DNA of 36,473 nt from a virus. Numbering within the stretch: the first letter of the stretch is position 1; each line of letters begins with the position of its first letter. The translations under genes and the position numbers were made by a program. Shown piece after piece: positions 26,155-33,119 of the stretch. The stretch lies in the IMG/VR virus record IMGVR_UViG_3300043409_003192, positions 1 to 36,473 of that record; one strand, given 5' to 3'. Below the pieces are notes generated by a model. The model worked only from the letters and a program-made list of their open reading frames with translations. It searched no databases and had not been told where the DNA came from.

Positions 26155-27111
26155 ATGAATAAATTAAAAAAATTGTATAAAGACTTCTTTGGATATACGC
26201 TTAATGAAGCTGCACATGTACCATCCAATATAATGGATTTTGCTAAAAGAAAAGGGCCATATGTAGTAGCACTTGTTAAGAAAGCGGCTACGTGGGCAGA
26301 GAAATCTGGCAAACAAATTAGTGGTGGCACTGCTATTGGTAAAAATTATAATACCATTATTCTAGATATTAAATATCAAGGAGCTGAAATCTATATTAAT
26401 CTCGATAACGAAACAATTAAATTATTTGGAGAACCAGTTACCGATGCAAAATCATTTGCTCGTGTTTTTAATGGTATTGGTATGTCTAATTCAGATAATG
26501 TAATATTTTCAATTAACGATGAAAAATTAGATGATATATTACGTGCAAATCATGATCGAGAATTAGACTATAAAAAAGATGTAACTGGCGATGTATATTA
26601 TATTTTACCTAAAAAAGAATTCGATCGATTTATTGATTATGCAGATTCGTCTGGATATGATGTAGATTATGAAAATTCAGAAGATTCGGTAATTTATGTT
26701 AGAGATTCTGATACTAATTTACGGGAACAAGCCAACGGCAATGGTTCAACTAAAGAACCAGAACTAGACGAAGCTAAACTAGTTAATGGTATTGATGAAT
26801 ACCAAGGCGGAGTTGTATATGCAATCAAAGATCCAGCACAAGCACAAGCACTTTCTGATGATATTAAAGCGTGGGTTGAAAAAAAAGGTTTTACTATAAT
26901 TAAACGTACAATATCTAAAAGTGGTAAGAATGGATATTTTTATTTTAGATTAGGTGAAGATCCGGCTAAAGATGCGCAACGCATTCAAGGTTATTTTGCA
27001 CAACGTTTAGAATTAGCAGCATTCAAATTCAAAGTACGCGGTTCTGAAAACTCAGTTAGCAAATCACCAGCACCTGAAATGCAAACCAAACAACCAATAA
27101 GAAAAATTTAA
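26155..27111 (+). CDS. Unknown two-domain protein of the head module
   Basis: In this 318-residue protein, residues 1-115 and about 205-295 look like two separate alpha/beta domains, joined by an acidic stretch (about 125-200, VDYENSEDSVIYVRDSD). The C-terminus is basic and Pro-rich. It contains 'LNEA' and 'LDEAKL' near the likely domain edges, a flavour often seen in large-phage core proteins cut by prohead protease, but no cleavage site can be assigned. The family is not recognised. It ends 9 nt before the bS21 gene, so these two are co-transcribed and end at the terminator at 27391. Confidence 0.45.
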   Translation: MNKLKKLYKDFFGYTLNEAAHVPSNIMDFAKRKGPYVVALVKKAATWAEKSGKQISGGTAIGKNYNTIILDIKYQGAEIYINLDNETIKLFGEPVTDAKSFARVFNGIGMSNSDNVIFSINDEKLDDILRANHDRELDYKKDVTGDVYYILPKKEFDRFIDYADSSGYDVDYENSEDSVIYVRDSDTNLREQANGNGSTKEPELDEAKLVNGIDEYQGGVVYAIKDPAQAQALSDDIKAWVEKKGFTIIKRTISKSGKNGYFYFRLGEDPAKDAQRIQGYFAQRLELAAFKFKVRGSENSVSKSPAPEMQTKQPIRKI

Positions 27112-27120
27112 AACAGTTAT

Positions 27121-27366
27121 ATGAGTAAAAAAGAAAAACAACACAAATCAATTGTACCTGGCCATGCAACCGCAGTACATGTAGTAGGAACATTTAGAGA
27201 AGATTTTGCACAAGCAATGAAAATTTTTAAACGCAAAGTAAAATCGTCTGGTGTTTTAGAAAAAATTAAAGAAAATAAAACTTTTACAAAACCAAGTGCT
27301 AAACGTAGACAACAATTAAGCGCGGCTCGTTTTATTCAACATGTACGGGATTTGCACCGAGACTAA
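27121..27366 (+). CDS. rpsU: Phage-encoded ribosomal protein bS21
   Basis: This 81-residue homologue of small-subunit protein bS21 has the core FREDFAQAMKIFKRKVKSSG (25-44), followed by VLEKIKEN and FTKPSAKRR (55-63), which matches the bS21 layout: helix with FKR, Gly turn, then KPS and a basic helix. The C-terminal part (ARFIQHVRDLH, 69-79) resembles the extension of flavobacterial bS21, where as I recall a Tyr-Ile/Val-Gln occurs; here the aromatic is F71. About 20 extra N-terminal residues precede the core. In Bacteroidota ribosomes bS21, with bS18 and bS6, helps hide the anti-Shine-Dalgarno. Phage bS21 has been reported before and is linked to late expression. A terminator follows 25 nt later and the scaffold-capsid operon begins after it. 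It has no Shine-Dalgarno of its own. Confidence 0.85.
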   Translation: MSKKEKQHKSIVPGHATAVHVVGTFREDFAQAMKIFKRKVKSSGVLEKIKENKTFTKPSAKRRQQLSAARFIQHVRDLHRD

Positions 27367-27390
27367 TTGAATTTATTTTAATATATTAAG

Positions 27391-27418
27391 CCCTAGCCTA
27401 AAAAGTTAGGGTTTTTTT
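27391..27418 (+). terminator. Intrinsic terminator after bS21
   Basis: A 7-bp stem, CCCTAGC / GTTAGGG (27391-27397 and 27405-27411, one G-U pair), is followed by seven T. It separates the 25-27 kb genes from the scaffold-capsid operon. Confidence 0.85.
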
Positions 27419-27439
27419 ACTGGTTTTTTGTTCATGCCC

Positions 27440-27449
27440 ATATTTATTT
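27440..27449 (+). promoter_or_regulatory. Candidate promoter ATATTTATTT for scaffold-capsid operon
   Basis: The core TATTTATT at 27441-27448 matches the late motif at 7 of 8 positions and lies just after the terminator. If used, it gives a leader of about 100 nt before the scaffold ATG, far longer than elsewhere in the window. Confidence 0.4.
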
Positions 27450-27450
27450 G

Positions 27451-27523
27451 TAGAATACGCTATTCTATCTTATATAGCGTTACATAATTTTTATATTCTT
27501 ATTAAGATTTACAAATAATCTTA
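27451..27523 (+). promoter_or_regulatory. Structured 5' leader of scaffold-capsid mRNA
   Basis: Three perfect 7-bp inverted repeats are present: TAGAATA/TATTCTA (27451-27457 and 27461-27467, loop 3), ACGCTAT/ATAGCGT (27457-27463 and 27474-27480, loop 10) and TAAGATT/AATCTTA (27503-27509 and 27517-27523, loop 7). The first two share bases and cannot form together. They may protect the 5' end or regulate the operon. A run of 14 A follows at 27529-27542. Confidence 0.5.
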
Positions 27524-27545
27524 TTTCCAAAAAAAAAAAAAATTT

Positions 27546-27552
27546 AAGGAGA
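27546..27552 (+). promoter_or_regulatory. Strong Shine-Dalgarno AAGGAGA for scaffold
   Basis: AAGGAGA ends 6 nt before the ATG at 27559 and follows an A14 tract. This is a canonical site in a window where most genes have none. Confidence 0.85.
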
Positions 27553-27558
27553 ACTAGT

Positions 27559-28620
27559 ATGGCAAAATCAGATTTGCTAAAACAAGCAATCGCCGATGCA
27601 AAAGCAGTTAAAGAAACAGCATTAGCAAACGCAAAAATTGCATTACAAGAAGCATTTGCTCCAAGACTTGAAAGTATGCTACACAACAGCTTAGTAACCG
27701 AACTTGAAGACGATGACACAGACGTTAACATGGATATGGATGCAGATCTAGAAGCAGGTGCTGAAATGGGTGCTGAAGCAGGTGCTGAAATGGGTGCCGA
27801 AGCTGGTGCTGAAATGGGAGGATTTCCAGATTCAGTAAACGTTGGATTAGATTTCAATGATGATGGCGATTATGATTTAACTGGAATGTTAGGTGGTGAA
27901 GACGAAGAAGCAGGTGCTGTAAATGGTGTTGCTGCTGGTGCTGAAATGGGAGCGGAAGCTGGTGCTGAAGCTGGATTAGAGGCTGAAGAAGATGATCTTA
28001 ATCTTGAAGAAATTTTAAGAGAATTAGAAGAACCGGTTGATGCCATGGAAACGGAAGGTATGTATCATGAAGGTATGTATAATGAAGAAGAAATGTCAAA
28101 TGCAAATATGCCAATGGGTGGTATGGATCCAGAAGAGGATGATACTGACATTAACGAAATCATTGAAGCAATTCTACGTGAAGAAGATGCGATGTCAGGC
28201 GATGTTGCACCAACAGAAGACCCAGCATTATTAGCTAAAGAAAATGAAGAATTAACACAAAACTTAGAAGAAGCATACCGTACGGTTAAACACCTTAGGT
28301 CTGTTATCAACGAAGTTAATCTTTTAAATGCAAAACTTCTTTACACAAACAAGTTGTTCCGTAACTTTGATTTGAACAACGGACAAAAAATGAAAGTTAT
28401 TGAAAACTTTGATAGAGCATTTTCAACTAGAGAAGCAAAATTAGTATTTGCTACTTTAGCAGAAAGCTTTAACAAACCACAACAAAAACGCAAGATGGTA
28501 AAAGAATCCGCAGCATCTAGAGCAAGTTCTACGACTGCACCATCTCGACAAACAACGCAAATTTTATCTGAAGGTTTCGAAATGGCAAACCGTTGGAAAA
28601 AATTAGCAGGATTAATTTAA
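27559..28620 (+). CDS. Prohead scaffold/core protein (gp22-like)
   Basis: This 353-residue, strongly acidic protein sits between protease and capsid genes, where T4 has the main scaffold gp22, and has a strong ribosome site. Residues 1-45 are helical. Residues about 50-145 are an Asp/Glu/Ala/Gly/Met region built on EAGAEMGA octapeptides. Residues 225-310 form a helical and coiled-coil domain (LLAKENEELTQNLEEAYRTV). The end is ANRWKKLAGLI, which I associate with capsid-binding tails of large-phage scaffolds. The scaffold would fill the prohead and be degraded by the gp21-like protease. Sequence identity with T4 gp22 is not obvious, so the call rests on position, charge and expression signals. 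Confidence 0.75.
   Translation: MAKSDLLKQAIADAKAVKETALANAKIALQEAFAPRLESMLHNSLVTELEDDDTDVNMDMDADLEAGAEMGAEAGAEMGAEAGAEMGGFPDSVNVGLDFNDDGDYDLTGMLGGEDEEAGAVNGVAAGAEMGAEAGAEAGLEAEEDDLNLEEILRELEEPVDAMETEGMYHEGMYNEEEMSNANMPMGGMDPEEDDTDINEIIEAILREEDAMSGDVAPTEDPALLAKENEELTQNLEEAYRTVKHLRSVINEVNLLNAKLLYTNKLFRNFDLNNGQKMKVIENFDRAFSTREAKLVFATLAESFNKPQQKRKMVKESAASRASSTTAPSRQTTQILSEGFEMANRWKKLAGLI
27751..27822 (+). repeat. Three 24-bp tandem repeats in scaffold gene
   Basis: Units start at 27751, 27775 and 27799 (gaagcaggtgctgaaatggg plus tgct or a variant) and encode EAGAEMGA. Degenerate copies (GAEMGAEAGAEAG) recur at about 27936-27978. The repeats are in frame, so gain or loss would change only linker length. 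Confidence 0.85.
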
Positions 28621-28637
28621 TTTTAAAAAAAACAAAC

Positions 28638-28645
28638 AAGGAGAA
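28638..28645 (+). promoter_or_regulatory. Strong Shine-Dalgarno AAGGAGAA for major capsid protein
   Basis: AAGGAGAA ends 5 nt before the ATG at 28651, in an A-rich 30-nt spacer without a promoter motif. The capsid gene is therefore probably read from the scaffold transcript. Confidence 0.85.
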
Positions 28646-28650
28646 AAAAA

Positions 28651-30291
28651 ATGAGTTTAAATTCATTATTACAAAGTCCTGATAATTCTCAGAGAGCAGC
28701 TGCACAAGCAGGTGTTCGTAAATGGGAAAGAACAGGATTGTTAGAAGGTCTTAGAAATGAGACAGAAAGGGCAGGAATGTCTCAATTGCTTGAAAACCAA
28801 GCAAGACAATTAGTAAAAGAAGCATCACAAACAGGTACCGCAAATGGATCTGAAGAGTGGGCTGGTGTTGCACTTCCATTGGTACGTCGTATCTTTGCTG
28901 AATTTGCAGCTAAAGAATTTGTATCAGTTCAACCAATGAACTTACCATCAGGTCTAGTATTTTACTTAGATTTTAAATATGGTACAGCTCAGCCAGGATT
29001 TGACAATGACAATTCTAATAGAACAGGTGATCCATTTGGTAATCCTAATGCATTAGATTCATTGTTTGGTGTTACATCAACTGGTTCTGACGCAGCAGGT
29101 GGTCTTTATGGTGCAGGCCGTTTTGGTTATTCAATCAACGAAACATCTAGTGTTGCAGCGGCAGTTACTACTGGTTCTTTGGCAGGATCTGGATCTGTTA
29201 ATTATGATGGTAATTTTACAACTGCATTGACTTCTTATAAAAGAATCACTGTTGCAACTTCTTCATTACCTGGTTTAGATCCGTTGGCAATACGTTCATT
29301 TGCATTAGTTTCTGGATCAACTCCAATTGCTAATTATGCAGCATTTACTAAATTAAATGAAACAACTCAAGGTTCTGTTGACTTCATTATTGATTCAGCA
29401 GCAGTAACAACTGGTTCTTTCTCATTAACAGTTAAATATAGCAAACAACCAACTGATGTTTCAAGAGGTGATTTTGAAGATAACGTTGGTACTTTTTCTA
29501 ATGGATACAATGTAGATGTTGATATTCCAGAAATTAACTTGGAACTTCAATCAGATCCAATTGTTGCAAAAACACGTAAATTGAAAGCAGTTTGGACTCC
29601 TGAGTTTGCTCAAGATTTGAACGCATATCATTCAATTGATGCAGAAGCTGAATTGACTTCAATGTTATCTGAGTATGTATCAATGGAAATTGATTTAGAG
29701 ATCTTAGATATGTTGATTTCTGCGGCTCCAACAACTGAGTTTTGGTCAGCATTGAACAATAACATCTGGAATGGTAATGGATTTACACAAGCAGCAGCTG
29801 GTTCAGTTGGTACTGCAGGTGACGGATTCTATAACACTCAAGGTGGTTGGTTCCAAACTTTAGGTACTAAGCTTCAAAAAGTATCTAATAAGATTCACCA
29901 AAAAACATTACGCGGTGGTGCAAACTTCTTAGTAACATCTCCTTCAGTAGCAACTGTTCTTGAGTCTATCCCAGGATTTGCTGCAGACACTGATGGTACA
30001 AAAATGGAATTTGCTGCCGGTGTTCAAAAAATTGGTGCAATCAATAACCGATACACAGTATACAAAAACCCATACATGACAGAGAATGTAATACTTATGG
30101 GCTTCAGAGGTAGTCAGTTCCTTGAAACGGGTGCTGTTTATTCTCCATATATTCCACTTATCATGACTCCATTAGTGTACGATCCAGTTAACTTCACTCC
30201 GCGTAAAGGTGTTATGACACGTTACGCGAAGAAAGTGGTTCGTCCTGAGTTCTACGGTAAAGTGTATGTACACGGTCTTAATACTCTATAA
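28651..30291 (+). CDS. Major capsid protein (gp23-like)
   Basis: This 546-residue subunit of the head shell has T4 gp23 (521 residues) family features: an N-terminal helical region (1-57), then EWAGVALPLVRRIFAEFAAK (69-88), FVSVQPMNLPSGLVFYLDFK (about 90-109), and a C-terminal part with MTPLVYDPVNFTPRKGVMTR (about 508-527). LVKE|AS at residues 54-59 is a plausible prohead-protease cleavage site, since family proteases cut after Glu; this is inference. Codon use is more uniform and the Shine-Dalgarno is the best in the window, as expected for the most abundant protein. A strong terminator follows 36 nt after the stop. Confidence 0.95.
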   Translation: MSLNSLLQSPDNSQRAAAQAGVRKWERTGLLEGLRNETERAGMSQLLENQARQLVKEASQTGTANGSEEWAGVALPLVRRIFAEFAAKEFVSVQPMNLPSGLVFYLDFKYGTAQPGFDNDNSNRTGDPFGNPNALDSLFGVTSTGSDAAGGLYGAGRFGYSINETSSVAAAVTTGSLAGSGSVNYDGNFTTALTSYKRITVATSSLPGLDPLAIRSFALVSGSTPIANYAAFTKLNETTQGSVDFIIDSAAVTTGSFSLTVKYSKQPTDVSRGDFEDNVGTFSNGYNVDVDIPEINLELQSDPIVAKTRKLKAVWTPEFAQDLNAYHSIDAEAELTSMLSEYVSMEIDLEILDMLISAAPTTEFWSALNNNIWNGNGFTQAAAGSVGTAGDGFYNTQGGWFQTLGTKLQKVSNKIHQKTLRGGANFLVTSPSVATVLESIPGFAADTDGTKMEFAAGVQKIGAINNRYTVYKNPYMTENVILMGFRGSQFLETGAVYSPYIPLIMTPLVYDPVNFTPRKGVMTRYAKKVVRPEFYGKVYVHGLNTL

Positions 30292-30327
30292 TAGTTAATC
30301 AATTTAATTATTTAACTAGTTAAACAG

Positions 30328-30356
30328 AAAGGGATGGCTTCGGTCGTCCCTTTTTT
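30328..30356 (+). terminator. Strong intrinsic terminator after major capsid gene
   Basis: The stem GGGATGGC / GTCGTCCC (30331-30338 and 30343-30350, two G-U pairs) closes a TTCG tetraloop, is extended by AAA/TTT and followed by TTTTTT. A perfect 14-nt palindrome TTTAACTAGTTAAA lies just upstream at 30311-30324. Confidence 0.92.
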
Positions 30357-30365
30357 CATGTACAA

Positions 30366-30379
30366 ATATTTATATAAAA
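30366..30379 (+). promoter_or_regulatory. Candidate late promoter ATATTTATATAAAA
   Basis: The core TATTTATA at 30367-30374 ends only 11 nt before the ATG at 30385, directly after the capsid terminator. Confidence 0.55.
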
Positions 30380-30384
30380 AGAAT

Positions 30385-30660
30385 ATGGCAGTAGAAAGAA
30401 GTAAATATTCCATGGAAGCGATTATTCGTTATGATGGCCGACTAATTGACGTATTAGATAGAATACGCGCAGTACGTTTAGTATTAATGGTTCATATTGA
30501 ACAAGACTTAGGTACAGATAAAGAACGCATTACACTAAAAATTATGACTCCATATGCCCCCCGAGAAACATTCTTTGCAATTCGAAAAATGTGTTTAGGA
30601 AAAATTGAAACACTTAAAGATATGACTTTGCAGGAAACAACGCTTACAAAATTACACTAA
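30385..30660 (+). CDS. Small unknown protein after capsid gene
   Basis: This 91-residue protein starts MAVERSKYSMEAIIRYDGRL. The ATG at 30385 is chosen over the in-frame ATG at 30334, because the longer form would begin inside the terminator stem and cross the promoter. The predicted beta-alpha-beta pattern (EAIIRYDG, IDVLDRIRAVR, ERITLKIMTPYAP) suggests a small ferredoxin-like alpha/beta fold. The family is not recognised. PhoH-like follows 13 nt later on the same transcript. Confidence 0.6.
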   Translation: MAVERSKYSMEAIIRYDGRLIDVLDRIRAVRLVLMVHIEQDLGTDKERITLKIMTPYAPRETFFAIRKMCLGKIETLKDMTLQETTLTKLH

Positions 30661-30673
30661 TTTAAGGATAATT

Positions 30674-31339
30674 ATGGCAACCGCAAACAAAGAGAAAACA
30701 CCACCGAAGACTGATATTAAATATTCAATAACATTATCAGATGAACAAAAACAAGCAAAGGCAAAAATTATAGAAACCCCATTTAATTTTTTGCTAGGCC
30801 AAGCTGGTTCTGGAAAAACATTGTTAGCAGTACAAATTGCATTGGACCTGTTTTTTAAACGAAAAGTAGATAGAATTATTATAACACGCCCAACTGTTTC
30901 AAATGAAGATAATGGATTTTTACCGGGGTCATTAGCCGAAAAAATGGATCCATGGTTAGTTCCACTTCGTAGCAATATGCGTAAAGTTTACGATAAGCCG
31001 GACATACTTGATAAAATGGAAAAGGAAGAAAACATTGAATTGGTTTCATTAGCACACTTTCGAGGTCGTACATTTGATAATGCAATTTGTATTGTAGATG
31101 AATTTCAAAATTTAACTAAACAACAATTACAGATGGTTTTATCTCGATTAGGAAAAGACAGTTTAATGATATTAACCGGTGATAAACACCAAATAGATTT
31201 AAAATTTAAAAATGATTCAGCAATACATGATGTACCTAAAATCAAAGGTTCTAGATTTGTTAATGAGATTATTCTTACAGATAATCATCGACATGAAGCT
31301 TTAACTGAGATATTGCATCTCTTAAATGAATCATATTGA
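30674..31339 (+). CDS. PhoH-like P-loop ATPase
   Basis: This 221-residue PhoH-family ATPase has Walker A GQAGSGKT (42-49), TRPTVSNEDNGFLPGS (71-86, a PhoH hallmark segment), Walker B AICIVDEFQNLT (137-148, D142/E143) and sensor TGD (168-170). PhoH-like genes are common in marine and other large phages; proposed roles include phosphate-stress response and RNA metabolism with helicase-like activity, and the phage role is unsettled. AAGGA sits 5 nt before the ATG. The domain is full length and has no extra N- or C-terminal region. It is placed among head and neck genes, not with the replication island. Confidence 0.9.
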   Translation: MATANKEKTPPKTDIKYSITLSDEQKQAKAKIIETPFNFLLGQAGSGKTLLAVQIALDLFFKRKVDRIIITRPTVSNEDNGFLPGSLAEKMDPWLVPLRSNMRKVYDKPDILDKMEKEENIELVSLAHFRGRTFDNAICIVDEFQNLTKQQLQMVLSRLGKDSLMILTGDKHQIDLKFKNDSAIHDVPKIKGSRFVNEIILTDNHRHEALTEILHLLNESY

Positions 31340-31352
31340 TATTTATATAAAA
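31339..31352 (+). promoter_or_regulatory. Candidate late promoter ATATTTATATAAAA
   Basis: The core TATTTATA at 31340-31347 overlaps the PhoH stop codon region by position and ends 16 nt before the ATG at 31363. AAAAGGA follows as a ribosome site. Confidence 0.55.
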
Positions 31353-31362
31353 AAGGATTACT

Positions 31363-32586
31363 ATGGATTATTCACAAAGTTCACCAATATGGCCCGGCAG
31401 TTCGTCATTTACAACTGGCTCAACTCCATTCGGTTTCTTTGATGCCGATCCGGTATTCCAATCTCATGCAGATAAATTTGCTAAATTTGCCGCAAACACT
31501 GTTGGATATCCAATTATGGATGTTGAACTTCAAGATGTAAATTTTTATACAGCATTTGAAGCTTCGGTAGTTGAATATTCAAATCAAGTTAATCAAGTAA
31601 ACATTGTTAACAATTTATCAAATACCGTTGGTATGCCTACCGCATCTGCATTTATTGGCGCCTCTGGATTAACCGGAAAAGCCGTAGGAACATCATTATC
31701 ATACATTGTTAAATTAAGCAAAGCATATGGTACTGAAGCAGAATCTGGCGGTACTGTTCGATGGCATTCTGCATCATTTGACATAGTTCCTGGAAAACAA
31801 ACATATAGTATTAGAGAAGCAGTGTCAGCATCATTAGGATTTGTATTAAGCAATACTAGTTCAATTGAAATTCGTCGAGTATTACATAATCCACCGCCAG
31901 CAATTGTTCGGTATTTTGACCCATTTGTTGGAACTGGTTTAGGTTCTCAAGGTTTAATGGATGCATTTGATTTTGGAGGATTTTCGCCTGCAGTTAATTT
32001 CATGATGATGCCAATACACGCAGATTTATTGAGACTTCAGTCGATTGAATTCAATGACCAAATACGTAAATCACATTTCTCGTTTGATATTCATGGCGAT
32101 GATCTTAGAATATACCCAGTACCAGGAGCACGTGGATCTGCTGCAACTCCGTATTTTGGTAATGTGTGGTTTGAATATTTATTTGAAGAACAAAAAAATC
32201 AAGAAGCTCTATTATTTGGTAATACCGCCGTTTTAAACGGTGTTATAAGTGACGCATCAAATATACCATATACCTATCAACAATACGAGACAATTAATGA
32301 TATGGGGCGCGCGTGGATATTACGTTACGGTGTTGCACTTGTAAAAGAAATGTTAGGCTATGTCCGCAATAAATATTCATCAGTTCCTATACCAAATGGC
32401 GAAGTAACACTAAATGGATCTGATTTAGTATCACAAGGTCAAACAGAAAAAGGTGAATTGGTAACACAATTACGAGAATTTTTAGATAAAATGACAAAAG
32501 AGGCGATGCTAACCCGTCAAAACGTAGAAGCAACACAGATGAATGAATTGTTAGGTAAAGCACCATTACGTATATACGTTGGATAA
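31363..32586 (+). CDS. Putative neck protein (gp13-like by position)
   Basis: This 407-residue virion protein has a conserved-looking helical segment VELQDVNFYTAFEASVVEYS (about 50-69), of the type 'xFyxAFExAvxEYs' seen in neck or head-completion proteins of large myoviruses. A beta-rich middle and a helical C-terminus (GELVTQLREFLDKMTKEAML) follow. Together with the next two genes it forms a trio after the capsid gene that is consistent with T4 gp13-gp14-gp15. It would then sit at the portal-tail junction. The assignment rests mainly on order and my recollection of the motif. The stop overlaps the Shine-Dalgarno of the next gene. Confidence 0.55.
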   Translation: MDYSQSSPIWPGSSSFTTGSTPFGFFDADPVFQSHADKFAKFAANTVGYPIMDVELQDVNFYTAFEASVVEYSNQVNQVNIVNNLSNTVGMPTASAFIGASGLTGKAVGTSLSYIVKLSKAYGTEAESGGTVRWHSASFDIVPGKQTYSIREAVSASLGFVLSNTSSIEIRRVLHNPPPAIVRYFDPFVGTGLGSQGLMDAFDFGGFSPAVNFMMMPIHADLLRLQSIEFNDQIRKSHFSFDIHGDDLRIYPVPGARGSAATPYFGNVWFEYLFEEQKNQEALLFGNTAVLNGVISDASNIPYTYQQYETINDMGRAWILRYGVALVKEMLGYVRNKYSSVPIPNGEVTLNGSDLVSQGQTEKGELVTQLREFLDKMTKEAMLTRQNVEATQMNELLGKAPLRIYVG

Positions 32587-32597
32587 GGAGATAAATT

Positions 32598-33119
32598 ATG
32601 GCACTATTTGGCGGAATGCGGGATGCTAAATTTTTAGCCGCAATCAATTCAGAATTAATTAACGCAATTATAGACACAGAAATTGAATTTTTTAAACTAA
32701 TTGTTGAACAATCAGAATCAAATATATACGGAGAATCAGAACGCAAATCATATTATGATTCCGTGTTAATTCCATGTGTGATTACAAAAGATGAAAAATC
32801 GGCAGCAATGGATGATTATGGTCATACATATTCTAGAACTGCTAAATTTGCATTGTCTAGAGATTTATTAGAAACAGTCACATTGTATCCACAACCGGGT
32901 GATATTATACTGTGGGATAATGAATATTTTGAAATTGATAGTGTAGATGCAAATCAATATTTTACCGGAAAAAATCCAGAAACATGGCCAAATGGCGATA
33001 GTCATGGATACAGTGTATCTATAGTTGTTGACGCACATGTTACGAGACAAACACCACAAGGTATTAAAGATATTCGTCGAGGCGGAGATAATAATATACC
33101 AGCTAAAAAAGGATATTAA
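32598..33119 (+). CDS. Putative neck/head-completion protein (gp14-like)
   Basis: This 173-residue protein has an N-terminal helical part (INSELINAIIDTEIEFFKLI, 15-34), followed by NIYGESERKSYYDSV and a beta barrel-like region with GDIILWDNEYFEIDSVDANQ (about 96-115). The latter resembles the 'GDlixfxxxxFEIxxvexxxxFYq' signature of T4-type gp14 neck proteins. A strong AAGGAG (32585-32590) precedes the ATG by 7 nt. The stop overlaps the next start as TAATG (33117-33121), coupling it to the gp15-like gene. Role: connector between the filled head and the tail. Confidence 0.6.
   Translation: MALFGGMRDAKFLAAINSELINAIIDTEIEFFKLIVEQSESNIYGESERKSYYDSVLIPCVITKDEKSAAMDDYGHTYSRTAKFALSRDLLETVTLYPQPGDIILWDNEYFEIDSVDANQYFTGKNPETWPNGDSHGYSVSIVVDAHVTRQTPQGIKDIRRGGDNNIPAKKGY

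Noticed and set aside
27480-27857. 125-codon - strand frame with a PISAPASA repeat
   Set aside because: It is antisense to the scaffold gene's EAGAEMGA repeats and would cover the structured leader and strong ribosome site of that gene.
30334-30384. Upstream in-frame ATG for the small gene after the capsid
   Set aside because: It begins within the terminator stem and the extra residues run through the promoter motif; the ATG at 30385 is better placed.
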